DNA of 64,000 nt from Ascochyta rabiei (GCF_004011695.2 NC_082423.1:124001-188000); one strand, 5' to 3'; shown: positions 20,853 through 31,629, counted from the first letter of the stretch. Notes: generated by a model not told the origin, from the sequence alone. Numbers and translations are program-made.

Positions 20853-22931
20853 TCAAGGCATGCGGAAGAAAGATCCTTTCCAAGATTTCTTCTGTGTTGA
20901 CGAGTTGGATCTTAATGGACTCGATGGACTTGATGGTGGCTCCGAAGAACGAGGAGAAGTCGGGGTTCTTGTTGCCGTTGGTGAGCCCGATGAGCTGACT
21001 AACGGGGGAAGTCGGGGTGTGCGGTTGTAAGAAGTGGGCAAAAAGGTTTCCATTGTGCGTATCGAAGCACTGTCGTCTTCCGAGATTCCTGCAAGGGTCA
21101 TACGGTCGGAGTAAGAGTTGACAACGGAGTTCACTCGAGTCATGGAAGAGGTTGACAGACGTATGGTGTCTGCATCTGATCCGGAGCTCATTGTCGATAT
21201 CGTTCGCAGCGACGTTACACTCAATGCTCGATCAGATCCGGAGGTCGATGATCGACTGAATCCAAAGTCGTGTTTGTGCGCTCCACAATGCACATCCGGA
21301 ATGGTAGTGTAGGCATTCAAGATCTCAAGCAGTTCATCGCGAACGCTTCGAGCCGTCGGTCGAGCAGCTGGAGTCGCACTCAACATGCTGCGTATCAACG
21401 TCAGGATGTGCGGGATCGCGCGAAAAGCATCCTCGTCGTGCTCGCAAGACGCTTTTTCAAGGATGTTCATCCAACTCTCCACCTTTCCCAGATTGAAGTG
21501 GTAAGACGAATCTGTCCGGCCGCTTTTGCCGCCTGAGTTGGTCCTTTGCTTGGTGGAACGATGCTTGACGAATTCGTGAGGCTTCTTCTTCAGCATAAAG
21601 GTCACAATCTCTAGGTAGACGCAGCCAAGCGAGAACATGTCCGCTTGTTCGGTTTCATGAACTCTTGATCGTGGCTTTAGAGCTGGTTTGGTCCGCCGGA
21701 ATCCAAAATTAAACGCACCGAGGTCGTTGGTCGAGGCCTTGGATAGCTTCCTTCCCAATGAACTGCTGCTATTGGACGATCTTGCTGAGCTTTTGCTTGT
21801 GACAGAGGTTCGTGTGTTGAAAGGAACCGAAGTTGGCGCTGGAGCCTTTGGGTCCAAAGAATCAAGGGCGGGTTGTGTCGACTGTGTCTCTGGCGCGCTG
21901 TAGATGTATGCGTCTGTTGGATCCGGTCTCTTGTCTTTTTGGAACGTCTCGAGGCTACTGATATCACTAAATGCAATGGCATTGCGGTCGTCGATGATGA
22001 TGTTCGATGGTCGTATCGCGGAGTGGCAGAATCCATTCTGGTGCAGAGTCGCAACCGCATCCACCAAGCAATGCATCCAGTTCAGTAGGAGCCATCTCCT
22101 CTCTGGTTTGGGTAGCTTCCTATATTGGATTGGATCTCGATGGTCGATGAAAGTGCGGAGAGTATGTTGCCCGACAAAGCTGGTCAGCACATAGCCGGTG
22201 CCTTTGGCTGTATAGGAAGCCCACACAGGAGCGATGTGATCATGCTCAATCATGCGAGCGCTCTCTACGTCCATCATGAAGACGGATTCCAAAGCGGTCG
22301 ACGACTCTGGGTTTCCCAAAGCAAACTTCCTCCGGACGTAAACATCTTTGGGTCTTCTCGGCAGGTGCACACGCGACCAGTTTTGGAGGCTAGCTGCAGG
22401 TGGAAGACCCATGACGTACTCCAACGGAACCTCCTCGTTTGGCGCGTAGTCTATGTGCACACCGTTTTGGAGTTCTCGCAGGAGGAAGGTGAACTGTGTG
22501 GAGTAGAAGCGGGCACTAGCATGTTCGTCGCGTCTGTTTGAAAGCGCCAGCTGCTCGATGTCGTCCATCTCTAGCGGCAGGTCATCATCGTCCCACGATC
22601 GATCGACCACGGCGAATATGCCATCTGCTTCACCGATCTCAGCCAGTACGAGAAACAGGCGTCGGGCCTTCTCTAGGATCCATTCCAAGTAGGTGTCGTC
22701 TGACAAATCGCCGAAACCCACAGGCTGAGTTAGGCGTTCCCTTTCGCGGGGCTGCAGGCGCGAAGTAACAAAGTCCTTTGTGACCTTCTCGTTGATTCTC
22801 TCGTCGGTCCACCAGATCTGCTGAAGCGCAGCGTGGGGTGTAACGAGTGAGTGGCCGGCATAGCCATATATCATGGCATTCAACGCTACCGTTTGGTCGT
22901 TGACCACGTTTGTTAGCGTCCTTGCAGTCAT
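20853..22931 (-). CDS. Protein-kinase-fold protein, predicted pseudokinase
   Basis: From the Met at 22931 (TARTLTNVVNDQTVALNAMI) the frame gives 692 residues. The frame is open 144 codons further upstream, but that extension is low in conservation-like features. The C-terminal two thirds has a kinase fold: GFCHSAIRPSNIIIDD where kinases have HRDxKPxN, FSDIS in place of DFG, YSAPE for the APE motif, ADMFSLGCVYLEIVTF for subdomain IX, and ARPTARSVRDELL for subdomain XI. The catalytic Asp of HRD is Ala and the DFG motif is absent, so phosphotransfer is unlikely. The last 140 residues are Ser/Thr-rich and disordered. The role is unknown; a scaffold or regulator is inference. Similar degenerate kinases are common in filamentous fungi. 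Confidence 0.72.
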   Translation of the reverse strand: MTARTLTNVVNDQTVALNAMIYGYAGHSLVTPHAALQQIWWTDERINEKVTKDFVTSRLQPRERERLTQPVGFGDLSDDTYLEWILEKARRLFLVLAEIGEADGIFAVVDRSWDDDDLPLEMDDIEQLALSNRRDEHASARFYSTQFTFLLRELQNGVHIDYAPNEEVPLEYVMGLPPAASLQNWSRVHLPRRPKDVYVRRKFALGNPESSTALESVFMMDVESARMIEHDHIAPVWASYTAKGTGYVLTSFVGQHTLRTFIDHRDPIQYRKLPKPERRWLLLNWMHCLVDAVATLHQNGFCHSAIRPSNIIIDDRNAIAFSDISSLETFQKDKRPDPTDAYIYSAPETQSTQPALDSLDPKAPAPTSVPFNTRTSVTSKSSARSSNSSSSLGRKLSKASTNDLGAFNFGFRRTKPALKPRSRVHETEQADMFSLGCVYLEIVTFMLKKKPHEFVKHRSTKQRTNSGGKSGRTDSSYHFNLGKVESWMNILEKASCEHDEDAFRAIPHILTLIRSMLSATPAARPTARSVRDELLEILNAYTTIPDVHCGAHKHDFGFSRSSTSGSDRALSVTSLRTISTMSSGSDADTIRLSTSSMTRVNSVVNSYSDRMTLAGISEDDSASIRTMETFLPTSYNRTPRLPPLVSSSGSPTATRTPTSPRSSEPPSSPSSPLRSNSSTQKKSWKGSFFRMP

Positions 22932-23410
22932 GGTTTCGAGCGGAGATGGGACCGAGGCCCAAGTGTCAATGCGGTGGAGGTGGAATGCTCGGTAAAAGAC
23001 CCTGGTCGCAGGGAACTTGGGAGGTGTTGCACACTGCTTTTCATTTCCGGGAGGGCGAGAGGGAGTGTGAGCGTGGAGATGGTACAAGACGTTACTTGTT
23101 AAGCTCGAGTAGGTAAGACAGCGCCTCGAGGCGTCAGCGGGGCCAGATTCATCGGGCTTGCAATCGTTGTACAGTGGCTCATCAGCCCTTCGGGACGATT
23201 CTGCTTGTAGCAAGCGGCATGGCGCGGATATCTGGCTATTCGCTTGCGCCGATGAGCAACCAATCAGCAGGGCCCGGGCGCCAGGCTCGCAGGCATGGCG
23301 CGCGGCGTGGGAGGGGCCCCTTGCCCCATGCAGCGGCTGTTGGCCCAGAAAACGGCCGGCCATGTGAGATGGGAGCCAGGGTTGCCTACGTTGCAGGGAC
23401 GATAAGACAT

Positions 23411-23480
23411 TGCGCGTGTGCGTGTGCGTGTGCGTGTGCGTGTGCGTGTGCGTGTGCGTGTGCGTGTGCGTGTGCGTGCG
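23411..23480. repeat. Hexanucleotide microsatellite (GTGTGC)n
   Basis: About eleven copies of a GTGTGC-type unit, strictly alternating purine and pyrimidine, so it has Z-DNA potential. It lies upstream of the pseudokinase gene, on its 5' side. Confidence 0.9.
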
Positions 23481-24657
23481 TGTATGTGTGTTGGTGCGAG
23501 GGCGTGCAGCGGAAAAAGGGCCTGTGGGATCCAGGCCAATCGCATTTTTTAGACGCTTTGGTGGCAGGAACAGCCATCAGCAGGTGTGAGATCAGGCCGA
23601 CTATGTTCTGCCTCGCGGCGGCATCGCGGCTAAAGAAGTGATCTGAATGCCTACTGTGCTAAAGACGATAGACCCTGGGCGAGGCAATCCCACCAACAAG
23701 GCATCGCCGTTGGGAAATGCCGGTTGGAAATGTCAAACTGTCGCATGCACGCCACACGAATGGCGGCGCAATTGCGTGACATGGGAAGCGGATCGTGTTG
23801 GCGAGAGCGAGGAGCGAAGGATGGATGGTCAGGCCCCAGTTGTGTTGCGCAATTCCCCGTACCGTGTGCTTTGGTACTGTGTGAATCTACCGAGTAAGCG
23901 CAACTTCTCTCGCAACCCTGCTGTTGTCTCCTGAACGGTGCGGCGGTTCATTGTTCTGAACGCTCAGTCGGCCGAAAGTAGGTTGCGGAGGGATGGAGGC
24001 GTCGGGCAGTGTTGCCGCAATACGCTGACGCTCATGCTCATGCTGCCTCTGCCTCGGTCAACCGTCACACACGAGTGTTCCGGTGGAACGTCGCGCGGGC
24101 TGTAGGAGCAGCCTGAATTGGTGAAGCTTGAGCCGATAGCGGCACAGCCGTCTGAGTATCAGATCGGATGCGTACCGTTGCAGATTTTGTGTTTCTTGCC
24201 AAAGAAACCCTGATTGCAGGTAGTGTGGTGTGCTGAGACTGGATTCTCCCACTACCCACAGACAATGGCAGTTGCCAGACTGCAGGAATTCCGAGCTTCC
24301 GCCTTCCGAGCTCTTTCCAACAACGACGCGCACAGACGGACGCTAGAACCGCGCCGGATCTTGCGTTCCCTCCCCTTGCACACTTCCACACTCCACCACG
24401 CTGCACCACACTCCACCACACTGCCTCCACCACGCTGCCGGGTCAAGCGCTCAACCGGCGTCGAAGGAGCTGGCTGGAACCTGCACCAACAGTCAAAGTG
24501 ACATGTGAATGTAGCAGCCCAGTCGTGTGCACCCTTCTTCGACTGAACCCCACCACCGTCCTAGCAAGGCTTGTCCAGGTAGGACTGTCCTTGAGCACCG
24601 GTCTCCGCGTGACGTAGACATGGCAATCATTCCATGATGGAGTGACTATTGGATGAC

Positions 24658-24830
24658 TGCTACAGGTTCTGCTACAGGTAGGATTGGATTACTGCTACAG
24701 TAGGATTGAATTATTACAAGTAGGATTGGATTACTACAAGTAGGATTAGATTACTGCTCAGTGCTACAGTAGGATTGGATTACTACAAGTAGGATTGGAT
24801 TACTGCTCAGTGCTACAGTAGGATTGGATC
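24658..24830. repeat. Imperfect repeat built on TAGGATTGGATTACT
   Basis: The motif TAGGATTGGATTACT recurs about eight times, joined by variable linkers (ACAAG, GCTCAGTGCTACAG). It looks like a decaying minisatellite. Confidence 0.75.
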
Positions 24831-24893
24831 TGGTCCATGAACTACGGTCAAGGTACTTATAAAGAAGCAGGTCGTGCTGAGAAGTTGCCTACA

Positions 24894-24974
24894 GGCCACG
24901 GCCACGGCCACAGCCACGGCCACAGCCACGGCCACAGCCACGGCCACAGCCACGGCCACAGCCACAGCCACAGG
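24894..24974. repeat. 12-bp repeat (GGCCACAGCCAC)n
   Basis: About seven copies of GGCCAC/AGCCAC. It is open in one frame as a His-Gly/His-Ser run, but no gene structure supports translation. Confidence 0.88.
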
Positions 24975-25478
24975 GACCATCCAATCCTACCTCGACCATG
25001 GCGCTGGGCGAATACGAAACGAAGTAGAGAATCTGCAGGTAGACAGGCGCTTTAGCTCTGCGGCCTCTGTCTGCTCTGCGCGAAACCAGACCAGGCGTGT
25101 TGAGGCGCCGGTTTTCCAGCTGCAGCCAAGGCCACGCCGTCGCGCGCTTGACGGCACATCAGACAAGCTTATTTCCTTTGGAGCCACTGACACAACTCTG
25201 CCGGCCAATCAGGCAGCCGAGTCTTCGCATCGAGAACGCACGGCTCTCCGCTTAATCGCAAACACCAACGTGAAGCGGTTTGCCTGCTGTTTCGCATGGC
25301 CTGGATGGCCAAATGCGAAGGGAGCTGATTCGACGCTTCACACGGGGCTAGAGAGGGAGAGGCAAGGCCGCCGTCGCGACTGCCCGTCAGTCCATCGTCG
25401 CCGCGTCTTCTCCTTGCTTGCCTGCTGGGTATAAGAGCCTCTTTCTCGGTTGTTTCTCGCTTGATCCATTCCATCGTT

Positions 25479-25484
25479 GCTGTC

Positions 25485-25532
<48 letters not shown>

Positions 25533-25661
25533 ATTGTCGTTGTCGTTGTCCTTGTCATTGTCCTTGTCGTTGTCCTTGTCGTTGTCCTTGTCATTGTCGT
25601 TGTCGTTGTCCTTGTCATTGTCCTTGTCGTTGTCCTTGTCATTGTCCTTGTCGTTGTCGTT
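25479..25661. repeat. (GTTGTC)n tract in the GH72 5' leader/promoter
   Basis: About thirty copies of GTTGTC with interspersed ATTGTC and CTTGTC variants. It ends about 110 bp before the GH72 start codon and contains no ATG. The strand is strongly biased: G, T and C only on the coding strand. Confidence 0.9.
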
Positions 25662-25770
25662 GCTTGCTGTCGTTGCTTGCTGTCGTCGTCCGCCGTGCTG
25701 TGCTGCTGTCTTTGTTACACAACATCCCCTCTCTCGTCCATTCGCCGGCCTCTCTCGACGCCCACCCACC

Positions 25771-27146
25771 ATGCTGCGCTCCTTCGCGGCTTGTGCGCTC
25801 GCTGGCGCTGCCGCGGTTGCTGCGATTCCCACCCTCTCGGTCAAGGGCTCCAAGTTCTTCACGAGCGAGGGCAACCAGTTCTACGTCAAGGGTGTGCAGC
25901 GTCCTGTCATCACGTGCGGCAGCCGCTGACCCCCCCAGGCATTGCCTACCAGCTCGTCCCCGACGACCCGCTCCTCGACGCGACCCAATGCGGCCTCGAC
26001 GCTGCGCTGATGAAGAGCATCGGCACCAACTCGATCCGCGTCTACCACGTCGACCCGGCTGGGGACCACACCACGTGCATGAGCGCGTTCGCCGACGCCG
26101 GCATCTACCTCTGGCTGGACCTGGACACGTTCGACACGCAGATCGAGCAGAGGGCGCCCACGTGGAACGAGAGCCAGCGCGATGCCTTTGCCGCCGTCAT
26201 GGACGAGTTCCAGCAGTACGACAACCTGGCCGGCTTCTTCGTGGGCAACGAAGTCCTCACCACCGCCAACGGCTCCGTGGCAGCGCCTTACGTCAAGGCC
26301 GCCGCGCGCGACATGAAGGCCCACCGCGAGGCGAACAAGTACCGCAGCATCCCCATCGGCTACTCCGCCGCCGACATTGCGAGCCTGCGGCCCATGCTGC
26401 AGAACTACCTCGCCTGCGGAAGCAACGCGTCCGAGGCCCTCGACTTCTTCTCCCTGAACGCCTACTCGTGGTGCGGCGACAGCGACTACAAGACGTCCGG
26501 CTACGCGATGCTCGAGGCCAACGCGACCGCCTACAGCATTCCCATCTTCCTGTCCGAGACGGGCTGCCAGACCGTCCGTCCCCGCACCTTCCAGGACCAG
26601 ACGGCCATCTTCGGCGACATGGCAGACACCTGGTCCGGCAGCATCATCTACGAGTGGATCGAGGAAGCCAACAACTACGGCCTCGTCTCCTACGGCACCA
26701 AGGTGGACCCCGCGAGCCCCTCCGCGCCGCCCGACGGTTTCCCCCGCTCCGGCACACCCATCCCCCTGCAGCCCGACTTCTCGAACCTGGGTAACGTTTG
26801 GAAGACGCTGAGCCCGACCGGTGTCCAGGAGAGCGCGTACAAGCCAACCAACTCGGCGCCCGAGTGCCCGGACCAGACGAGCGGTGTGTGGGATGTCAAC
26901 CCCACGTCTGCTCTGCCTACGCTCGGCCAGGTGTACAGCGCACAGCCGGCTACTGCCACGGCCGGTGCAAGCGGAAGCGGAAGCGGAAGCGCGAGCGGCA
27001 CCGCGAGGCCCAGCGGGACTGCCAGTGGGAGCGCCAGCCATGCGAGCGCAAGCAGCACCGGTGCGGCGACGGATGGACGGAGCCGCGAGCTGACGGGTGC
27101 TGGAGCTGCGCTGGTGGCTGTCATGGCTGTGTTTGCGTGGTGGTAG
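25771..27146 (+). CDS. GPI-anchored 1,3-beta-glucanosyltransferase (GH72, GAS/GEL family), 2 exons
   Basis: Exons 25771-25891 and 25939-27146 are separated by a 47-nt intron (GTGTGC, GCTGAC branch, CCCAG); the product is 442 residues. It cuts and re-ligates beta-1,3-glucan chains at the plasma membrane and cell wall. A signal peptide covers residues 1-18 (LRSFAACALAGAAAVAA). The catalytic domain shows GCGL-like Cys spacing, SIRVYHVDP, the acid/base Glu in FFVGNEV, FFSLNAYSWCGDS, and the nucleophile Glu in FLSETGC. A Ser/Gly/Ala-rich linker and a hydrophobic tail (GAGAALVAVMAVFAWW) are a GPI-attachment signal. No Cys-rich CBM43 module is present, so it belongs to the short subgroup. The start codon lies just after CACCCACC, downstream of the (GTTGTC)n tract. 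Confidence 0.92.
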
Positions 27147-27861
27147 TGGATGATATCTGACGACTCGTGGGCCGGAGCTTGGTCCCTATACCCACCCCAA
27201 CTCGTTTCTGTAGCATGAGAGTCAAAGCATGGTAGATTTATAGCACGTAGACTCTGTCTGATTGTCTGAACTCTGAATGAATGTCTGAATTCTGAACTCT
27301 GAACTGAACTCTGAACTGAACTCTGAACTCTGAACTGAACTCTGAACTCTGAACTGAACTCTGAACTCTGAACTGAACTCTGAACTCTGAACTGAACTCT
27401 GAACTCTGAACTGAACTCTGAACTCTGAACTCTGAACTCTGAACTCTGAACTCCGAGACTCTGAGACATCGAGACACCGACACCAAGACACCATTCGACC
27501 TAACCTGCACCAATCAAAGAGATGCTGCTAACTAAGCATCTCTCACCCTTATCCTCAACTGCCTTTACAAGCCTCTATAATACATCCTTCTCACTACCCC
27601 ACATAAGAGAGACTCTTATACTAAGATAATACATATATTAAGAAGGTGTTTTAGGTGGTGCTGGATTTAATCTACCTCAATAAGCATTTACAATGTGTCC
27701 TCCTTACTAATCTACGTGTCTTGGAGTCTCTGTTTAGTACTGGAGATAGATGGAAAGAGGTGGTTTTGGTTGGTGCTAGACTTGTCTGCTTTATGAACCT
27801 CTGCGACATAATCTTCTCGCCAATCCTCGCACTCGTCTCCACAACCCCCTCATCCATCAAA
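27147..27861. other. Intergenic region after GH72
   Basis: Contains the 19-bp array listed separately and a perfect 9-bp hairpin (AGAGATGCT, 8-nt loop, AGCATCTCT) at 27518-27543. Beyond it the sequence is AT-rich with no supported gene. Confidence 0.45.
27286..27452. repeat. 19-bp minisatellite (TCTGAACTCTGAACTGAAC)n
   Basis: Roughly eight copies of a 19-bp unit, itself built from CTGAACT and CTGAACTCTGAACT pieces. It lies about 140 bp beyond the GH72 stop and probably overlaps its 3' flank. Confidence 0.88.
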
Positions 27862-28200
27862 CTCCGTTAACACATTCATTGGCTGCACTTAACCTCCTTG
27901 TCTGTAATGATATTAAGCGTCACCCTCTTGCTTAACTACTACTACATTACACACCCTACACACCCTAACCCCCTTACCTATCTAATAAACTCTGTTAACA
28001 TATTTATTAGCTGCACTTAACCTCCTTGTCCGCAATAATATTAAGCGTCACCCTCTTGCTTAACTACTACTACATTACACACCCTACACACCCTAACCCC
28101 CTTACCTATCTATTAAACTCTGTTAATATATTTATTAGCTGCACTTAACCTCCTTGTCTGTAATGATATCAAGCGTCACCCTCTCGCTCAATCGCTGCGG
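27862..28200. repeat. 128-bp tandem repeat containing a gene's 3' end
   Basis: Unit starts at 27862, 27990 and 28118, exactly 128 bp apart. On the minus strand each unit includes the last 15 or so codons (RVTLDIITDKEVKCS, stop) of the adjacent small Cys-rich gene plus about 80 bp of downstream sequence. Copies differ mainly by C/T and G/A transitions. Confidence 0.85.
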
Positions 28201-28763
28201 ACACCGCCTGTAGTCGGCATACAGCGTCGCATTGAAGAAACTACACATATCCCGAAGAATCAAACGCGCAGGCCCCAGCTGCTCGAGCGTGCAGGTCCCC
28301 GCGGGCAGGAAGGCACAGGGTTCCATGAGCCGCGGGAGAGGTGATGGGTCAGTATATGAATGGATGGATGGAAGGGTGTACGAGGAACCGATGGCGGATG
28401 CATGGTGTATGGATTGGAGGGTGAGATGGAGGCCATGGACTCACGTTGGAGTAGGTGTTGTGGTTGACGCAATTACATGCATTGCCGTTCTCGGCTCACC
28501 CGTTGGCTTTGTTGGCTGCGGTTTGGCATTTTTTTTTACGCATTGCGCTGTTGCTGGGGGTATGAGGGCGAGGGGCTTGTCGTTGTCGCTACGCAGTGTA
28601 TCGATGTTGTGTGCTATTGTTGTGGAGTGGTTATCTGAGGGTCTTAACGGCATCGGTACTTTGCAAAGTTCCCCGACTTCAGGGCTTGCGTGAGGTTGAA
28701 GGTGAGCTGTGCGCTGTCGAGGGATGCAGCGGTGAAGGCGAGGGTTAGGGTTGAGAGACTCAT
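28135..28763 (-). pseudogene. Small Cys-containing secreted-type protein, probably decayed
   Basis: Exon-like pieces on the minus strand read MSLSTLTLAFTAASLDSAQ (28707-28763), then GNACNCVNHNTYSN (about 28450-28495, followed by a GTGAGT donor), then PCAFLPAGTCTLEQLGPARL to the stop at 28135. Cys-rich spacing and short length suggest a secreted protein, but the N-terminus is not a convincing signal peptide. Two defects suggest decay: a TGA lies in the middle piece (after ANKANG), and there is no AG acceptor before the last piece, where CTGAC is followed by GCTCATG. A live gene with different splicing remains possible. The family is not recognised. Confidence 0.5.
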
Positions 28764-30287
28764 TTTAGAGGATTGTTGGAGTGAGTGAATGAGTGGAGAA
28801 GTTTAGTAGTGTCTAGAGTTGAGTGATAGATGAATCGATGGATGTGAGGCGGTACTTTATATACCTTTTCTCCCTCTGCTATACACATCCCCAATCCCTC
28901 GTCGAGACATACCAGACTCTATCCACGAAACTTTCCAAAATTCAAATTACATCGTCGACCTCAGCTCCAAGCCCCCGGCTCTCATGCCGGTATTGCTTCG
29001 CTGCAGGAACCAGCCTTTTCAGAGCAACCTACTACCACGCTGGCCTCGAAATTGCTTGTCAAGGCTGACCTTAGACAAGGTCCTCCGCATCTGCTCGCGT
29101 TGTTGAAGTTGAAGCGCCACGTGCTGTCCGTTTCCCAGACGAGTCACTTTGCCAAGACCCGTGGTTCTGGCAGCTCGAAGTGGTGCATTCGGCCTGCGCT
29201 ACTGGTTGTGTACCGCCTTGAACTCAGACCACGCGGGAGATGAACCGCTCGTAAGGCGTGCTAGTGTGCATGTGGGCTGGTAGTAGGTAGGCTGAAGCTG
29301 GAGCGCGACTAGCCTCGTCGAAGGCTTTTGACATGTCGGTCTGGAACCATGCATACTTTTCAATGGTTGGCGCTTTCCGTACCGTTGATGCGATGTAGCA
29401 CTGCGCCATGCACAGGAATCAGCACGCCTCGCATGTCCAGTCTCGTTCGGGGAATACAAATAATCACAGCTCCCTGTACCTCGCACTTCAACAAACGCAG
29501 TGGGAACACCACTTCTCAACCTCACATAAACCGCGCATCGCGACCGTTGAATTTCAACACACAACCCACGTCTAGTCAAGCAGCCGGGCCGCAATGCACT
29601 AGTCTAGCGCAAGCGCCACAGACAGCGGTGGGGATCCGGGGCTGTGGCTTGGACAACGGCCGTTGTGTTGGAGGATGCGATCCATGATGCGGGTGCAGGG
29701 CTTGGCCGACATGTCGATCTTGATGCTCAACTATCGCGGTCGAGATGCTTTTAGCAGGCTTAGCAGAGCCTGAAAGACGCGGTGGTAAGCGAGGTGTCAG
29801 GTAGAGTGCTTTGTGTGAGGGTTTGTCTTGTTTGTGTACTTTTTTCTTTGTTTTTGTTCTTGTCTCCGCTACTGGTTCGCCTTGCTTGCCAAGAAGACAT
29901 ACACCCAACATAGTCCACACGACATTGTTCTTACCACCAAACGAACTCGTCGTTCTCGCATTTTCCGTAGCCCAGTGTCATGATCATTGTACCCTGATAG
30001 AAAAGCAAACCATCTGAGATGCACTTTTCCTATCTCCTTCAGACACAAACAATAAATTACGCATGTCAGGCCAGACAGGCAGGGTCCACATACGAGGTTG
30101 TCGATACTGGTCAAGAAGCTGTTGTCGGGCGTTGAGTGCAGTACGAGACGAGTGCGTAGAAGAAGAGATGACAGCAGGGCGGTGCAAATATCTCAGAACA
30201 TGAACGTGAATCCTGCTTGCTTACAACTATGGTACACCCGCAATGCACGCGATTTCTACCGCTACTATACACTCCTCCATACAATTC
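28764..30287. other. Intergenic, nothing supported
   Basis: Several frames of 60-130 codons exist on both strands, but none shows a domain, signal peptide or convincing splice structure. Confidence 0.4.
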
Positions 30288-31235
30288 TCACAGCGAGATC
30301 TCGCCCTTCCAGGTGCCTTCGGTCAGCCCCAGCGTCTCGATGCAGTGCTGCCACCTCGGCCCGCCGCGCTCCCGTCTGCGCAGGTACTGCAAGAGCTTCT
30401 GCCGCCTGTGGACCAGCAACCGCAGATTGCGCTTGTTGTGCTTGTCGCCCTTTCCACGCGTGGAGAGGAAGTCGGCGACGGTCTTGATCTTGGCCGTCAG
30501 GATGGCAATCTGCACTTCAGACGAGCCGGTGTCGGGCCCGATGCGCTTCCCTGTGGCGGCGACGTTGGTGTCCGGGCGGACGGCGGGCGGGGTGTTGGAG
30601 TTGATGCTGGTCAGGTGTGGCGCGCGCGGGGGCAGGGCCTTGTCGGTGTTGTGTCGGCCGAAGGTCTCGATGCAGCGGGTGATGTTGACGCGCATGCGGT
30701 CCTTGCTCGAGCCGTTTTCGAGGGCGGTGATGCGGGCAATGGCCTCGGCGGCGCGGGCGTGGTCGCTCTGGCTCTGGGCCTCGAGCTCGTCGACCGACGG
30801 CTGCAGGTCGGCGGCGGCTTTGTGGCGCAGCGCGTCGCTCCACTGGTAGGGGCCGGTGCTGGTGGGCTTCACCACCTCGGCCAGCGGCACGGCCAGGCGC
30901 CTGCTGCGCTCGAGCTGCGACTCGATGATGGCCGGGTCGAAGCGGTAGTTGAGCTGGGCATCGGCGGCGACGGAGTGCTCGGCGGTCGCGGGCGGGCGGG
31001 CGGTGTCGAAGGACTGCACGAAGGGGGTGGAGACGCCGCGGACGGGATTGCCCAGGCTCTCGACGCGCGTGTGCTCCAGCTCGGCGCGGCGCGACAGATT
31101 GGCGGCCTTCTTGCGCGCCTTCTGGGCGGCGATGTAGGGGTCGTGTTCGTAGCGCTGCTTGCGCTCGAGCGAGGTGAGCTTCTTCTGCAGCGGCGACGAC
31201 GTCGAGAAGGGCCGCAGCGGGCGGGCGAGAAGGGA

Positions 31236-31268
<33 letters not shown>

Positions 31269-31409
31269 CGACGACGACGGTGACGACGACAACGACGACA
31301 ATGACGGTGACGACAACGACAACGACAACGACGACGACAACGACGACAACGACGACAACGACGAGCGCGAGGCCCGCAGGCACAATGGCACGGCGATCCG
31401 GGGCGGCAT
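30288..31409 (-). CDS. Mitochondrial small-subunit ribosomal protein uS15m
   Basis: The frame from the Met at 31409 ([16 protein letters not shown]) gives 373 residues. The S15 domain near residues 275-350 shows [20 protein letters not shown], then [19 protein letters not shown] and [20 protein letters not shown], matching bacterial and mitochondrial S15, which binds small-subunit rRNA. The basic/hydrophobic N-terminus fits mitochondrial import. Residues 16-59 are an unusual Ser/Leu run encoded by a (GAC/GTC)n repeat, followed by the probable cleavage-site context [10 protein letters not shown]. It is divergent from the uS2 gene with 220 bp between start codons. A longer upstream frame exists, but it would run through the neighbour's promoter and coding region. 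Confidence 0.9.
31232..31363. repeat. Trinucleotide (GAC)n tract coding for Ser/Leu
   Basis: Interrupted GACGAC/AACGAC repeats fall inside the uS15m presequence. Read on the minus strand they give TCG and TTG codons, hence a Ser run with Leu interruptions. Confidence 0.88.
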
Positions 31410-31629
31410 GATGATGGACCTCGACGCTGCACGCCCTGCATCCCTCGTGTCGGCCGTGAGTGCAAATCGAGGCCGATTGTTTCTCCGCCGCCGGCCCGCC
31501 TTGCCCGATGCGGCTACCGCCGACGCGAAATCCCACAACCCTCTCCCCTCCCCTCCCACAATTGTGCATCGCGACAGCCACTCTCTCACCACCGACCAGC
31601 AGCTCGCCCTCGTGCCCCAATCCGTCACC
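31410..31629. promoter_or_regulatory. Shared divergent promoter, uS15m / uS2
   Basis: Only 220 bp separate the start codons of a mitochondrial and a cytosolic ribosomal protein gene, so both promoters must lie here or overlap. The uS2 side carries a CT-rich leader (CTCTCCCCTCCCCTCC), a common feature of highly expressed fungal genes. No TATA box is evident. Confidence 0.6.

Larger units (their letters stand above)
22932..25478. other. Intergenic stretch with three tandem arrays
   Basis: No gene could be supported. The stretch holds three unrelated arrays, listed separately (23411-23480, 24658-24830 and 24894-24974). Long open frames crossing them are products of the repeats. Confidence 0.5.

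Noticed and set aside
22932..23363. N-terminal extension of the pseudokinase by 144 codons
   Set aside because: The extension is Ala/Arg/Pro-rich without domain features, and a well-placed Met opens the structured part at 22931.
24894..24974. His-Gly repeat peptide resembling a metal-binding stretch
   Set aside because: It is only a translated 12-bp repeat without a surrounding gene.
25461..25770. Open frame through the (GTTGTC)n tract joining the GH72 gene
   Set aside because: The tract has no stops in several frames because of its composition, and no ATG. The GH72 signal peptide starts cleanly at 25771.
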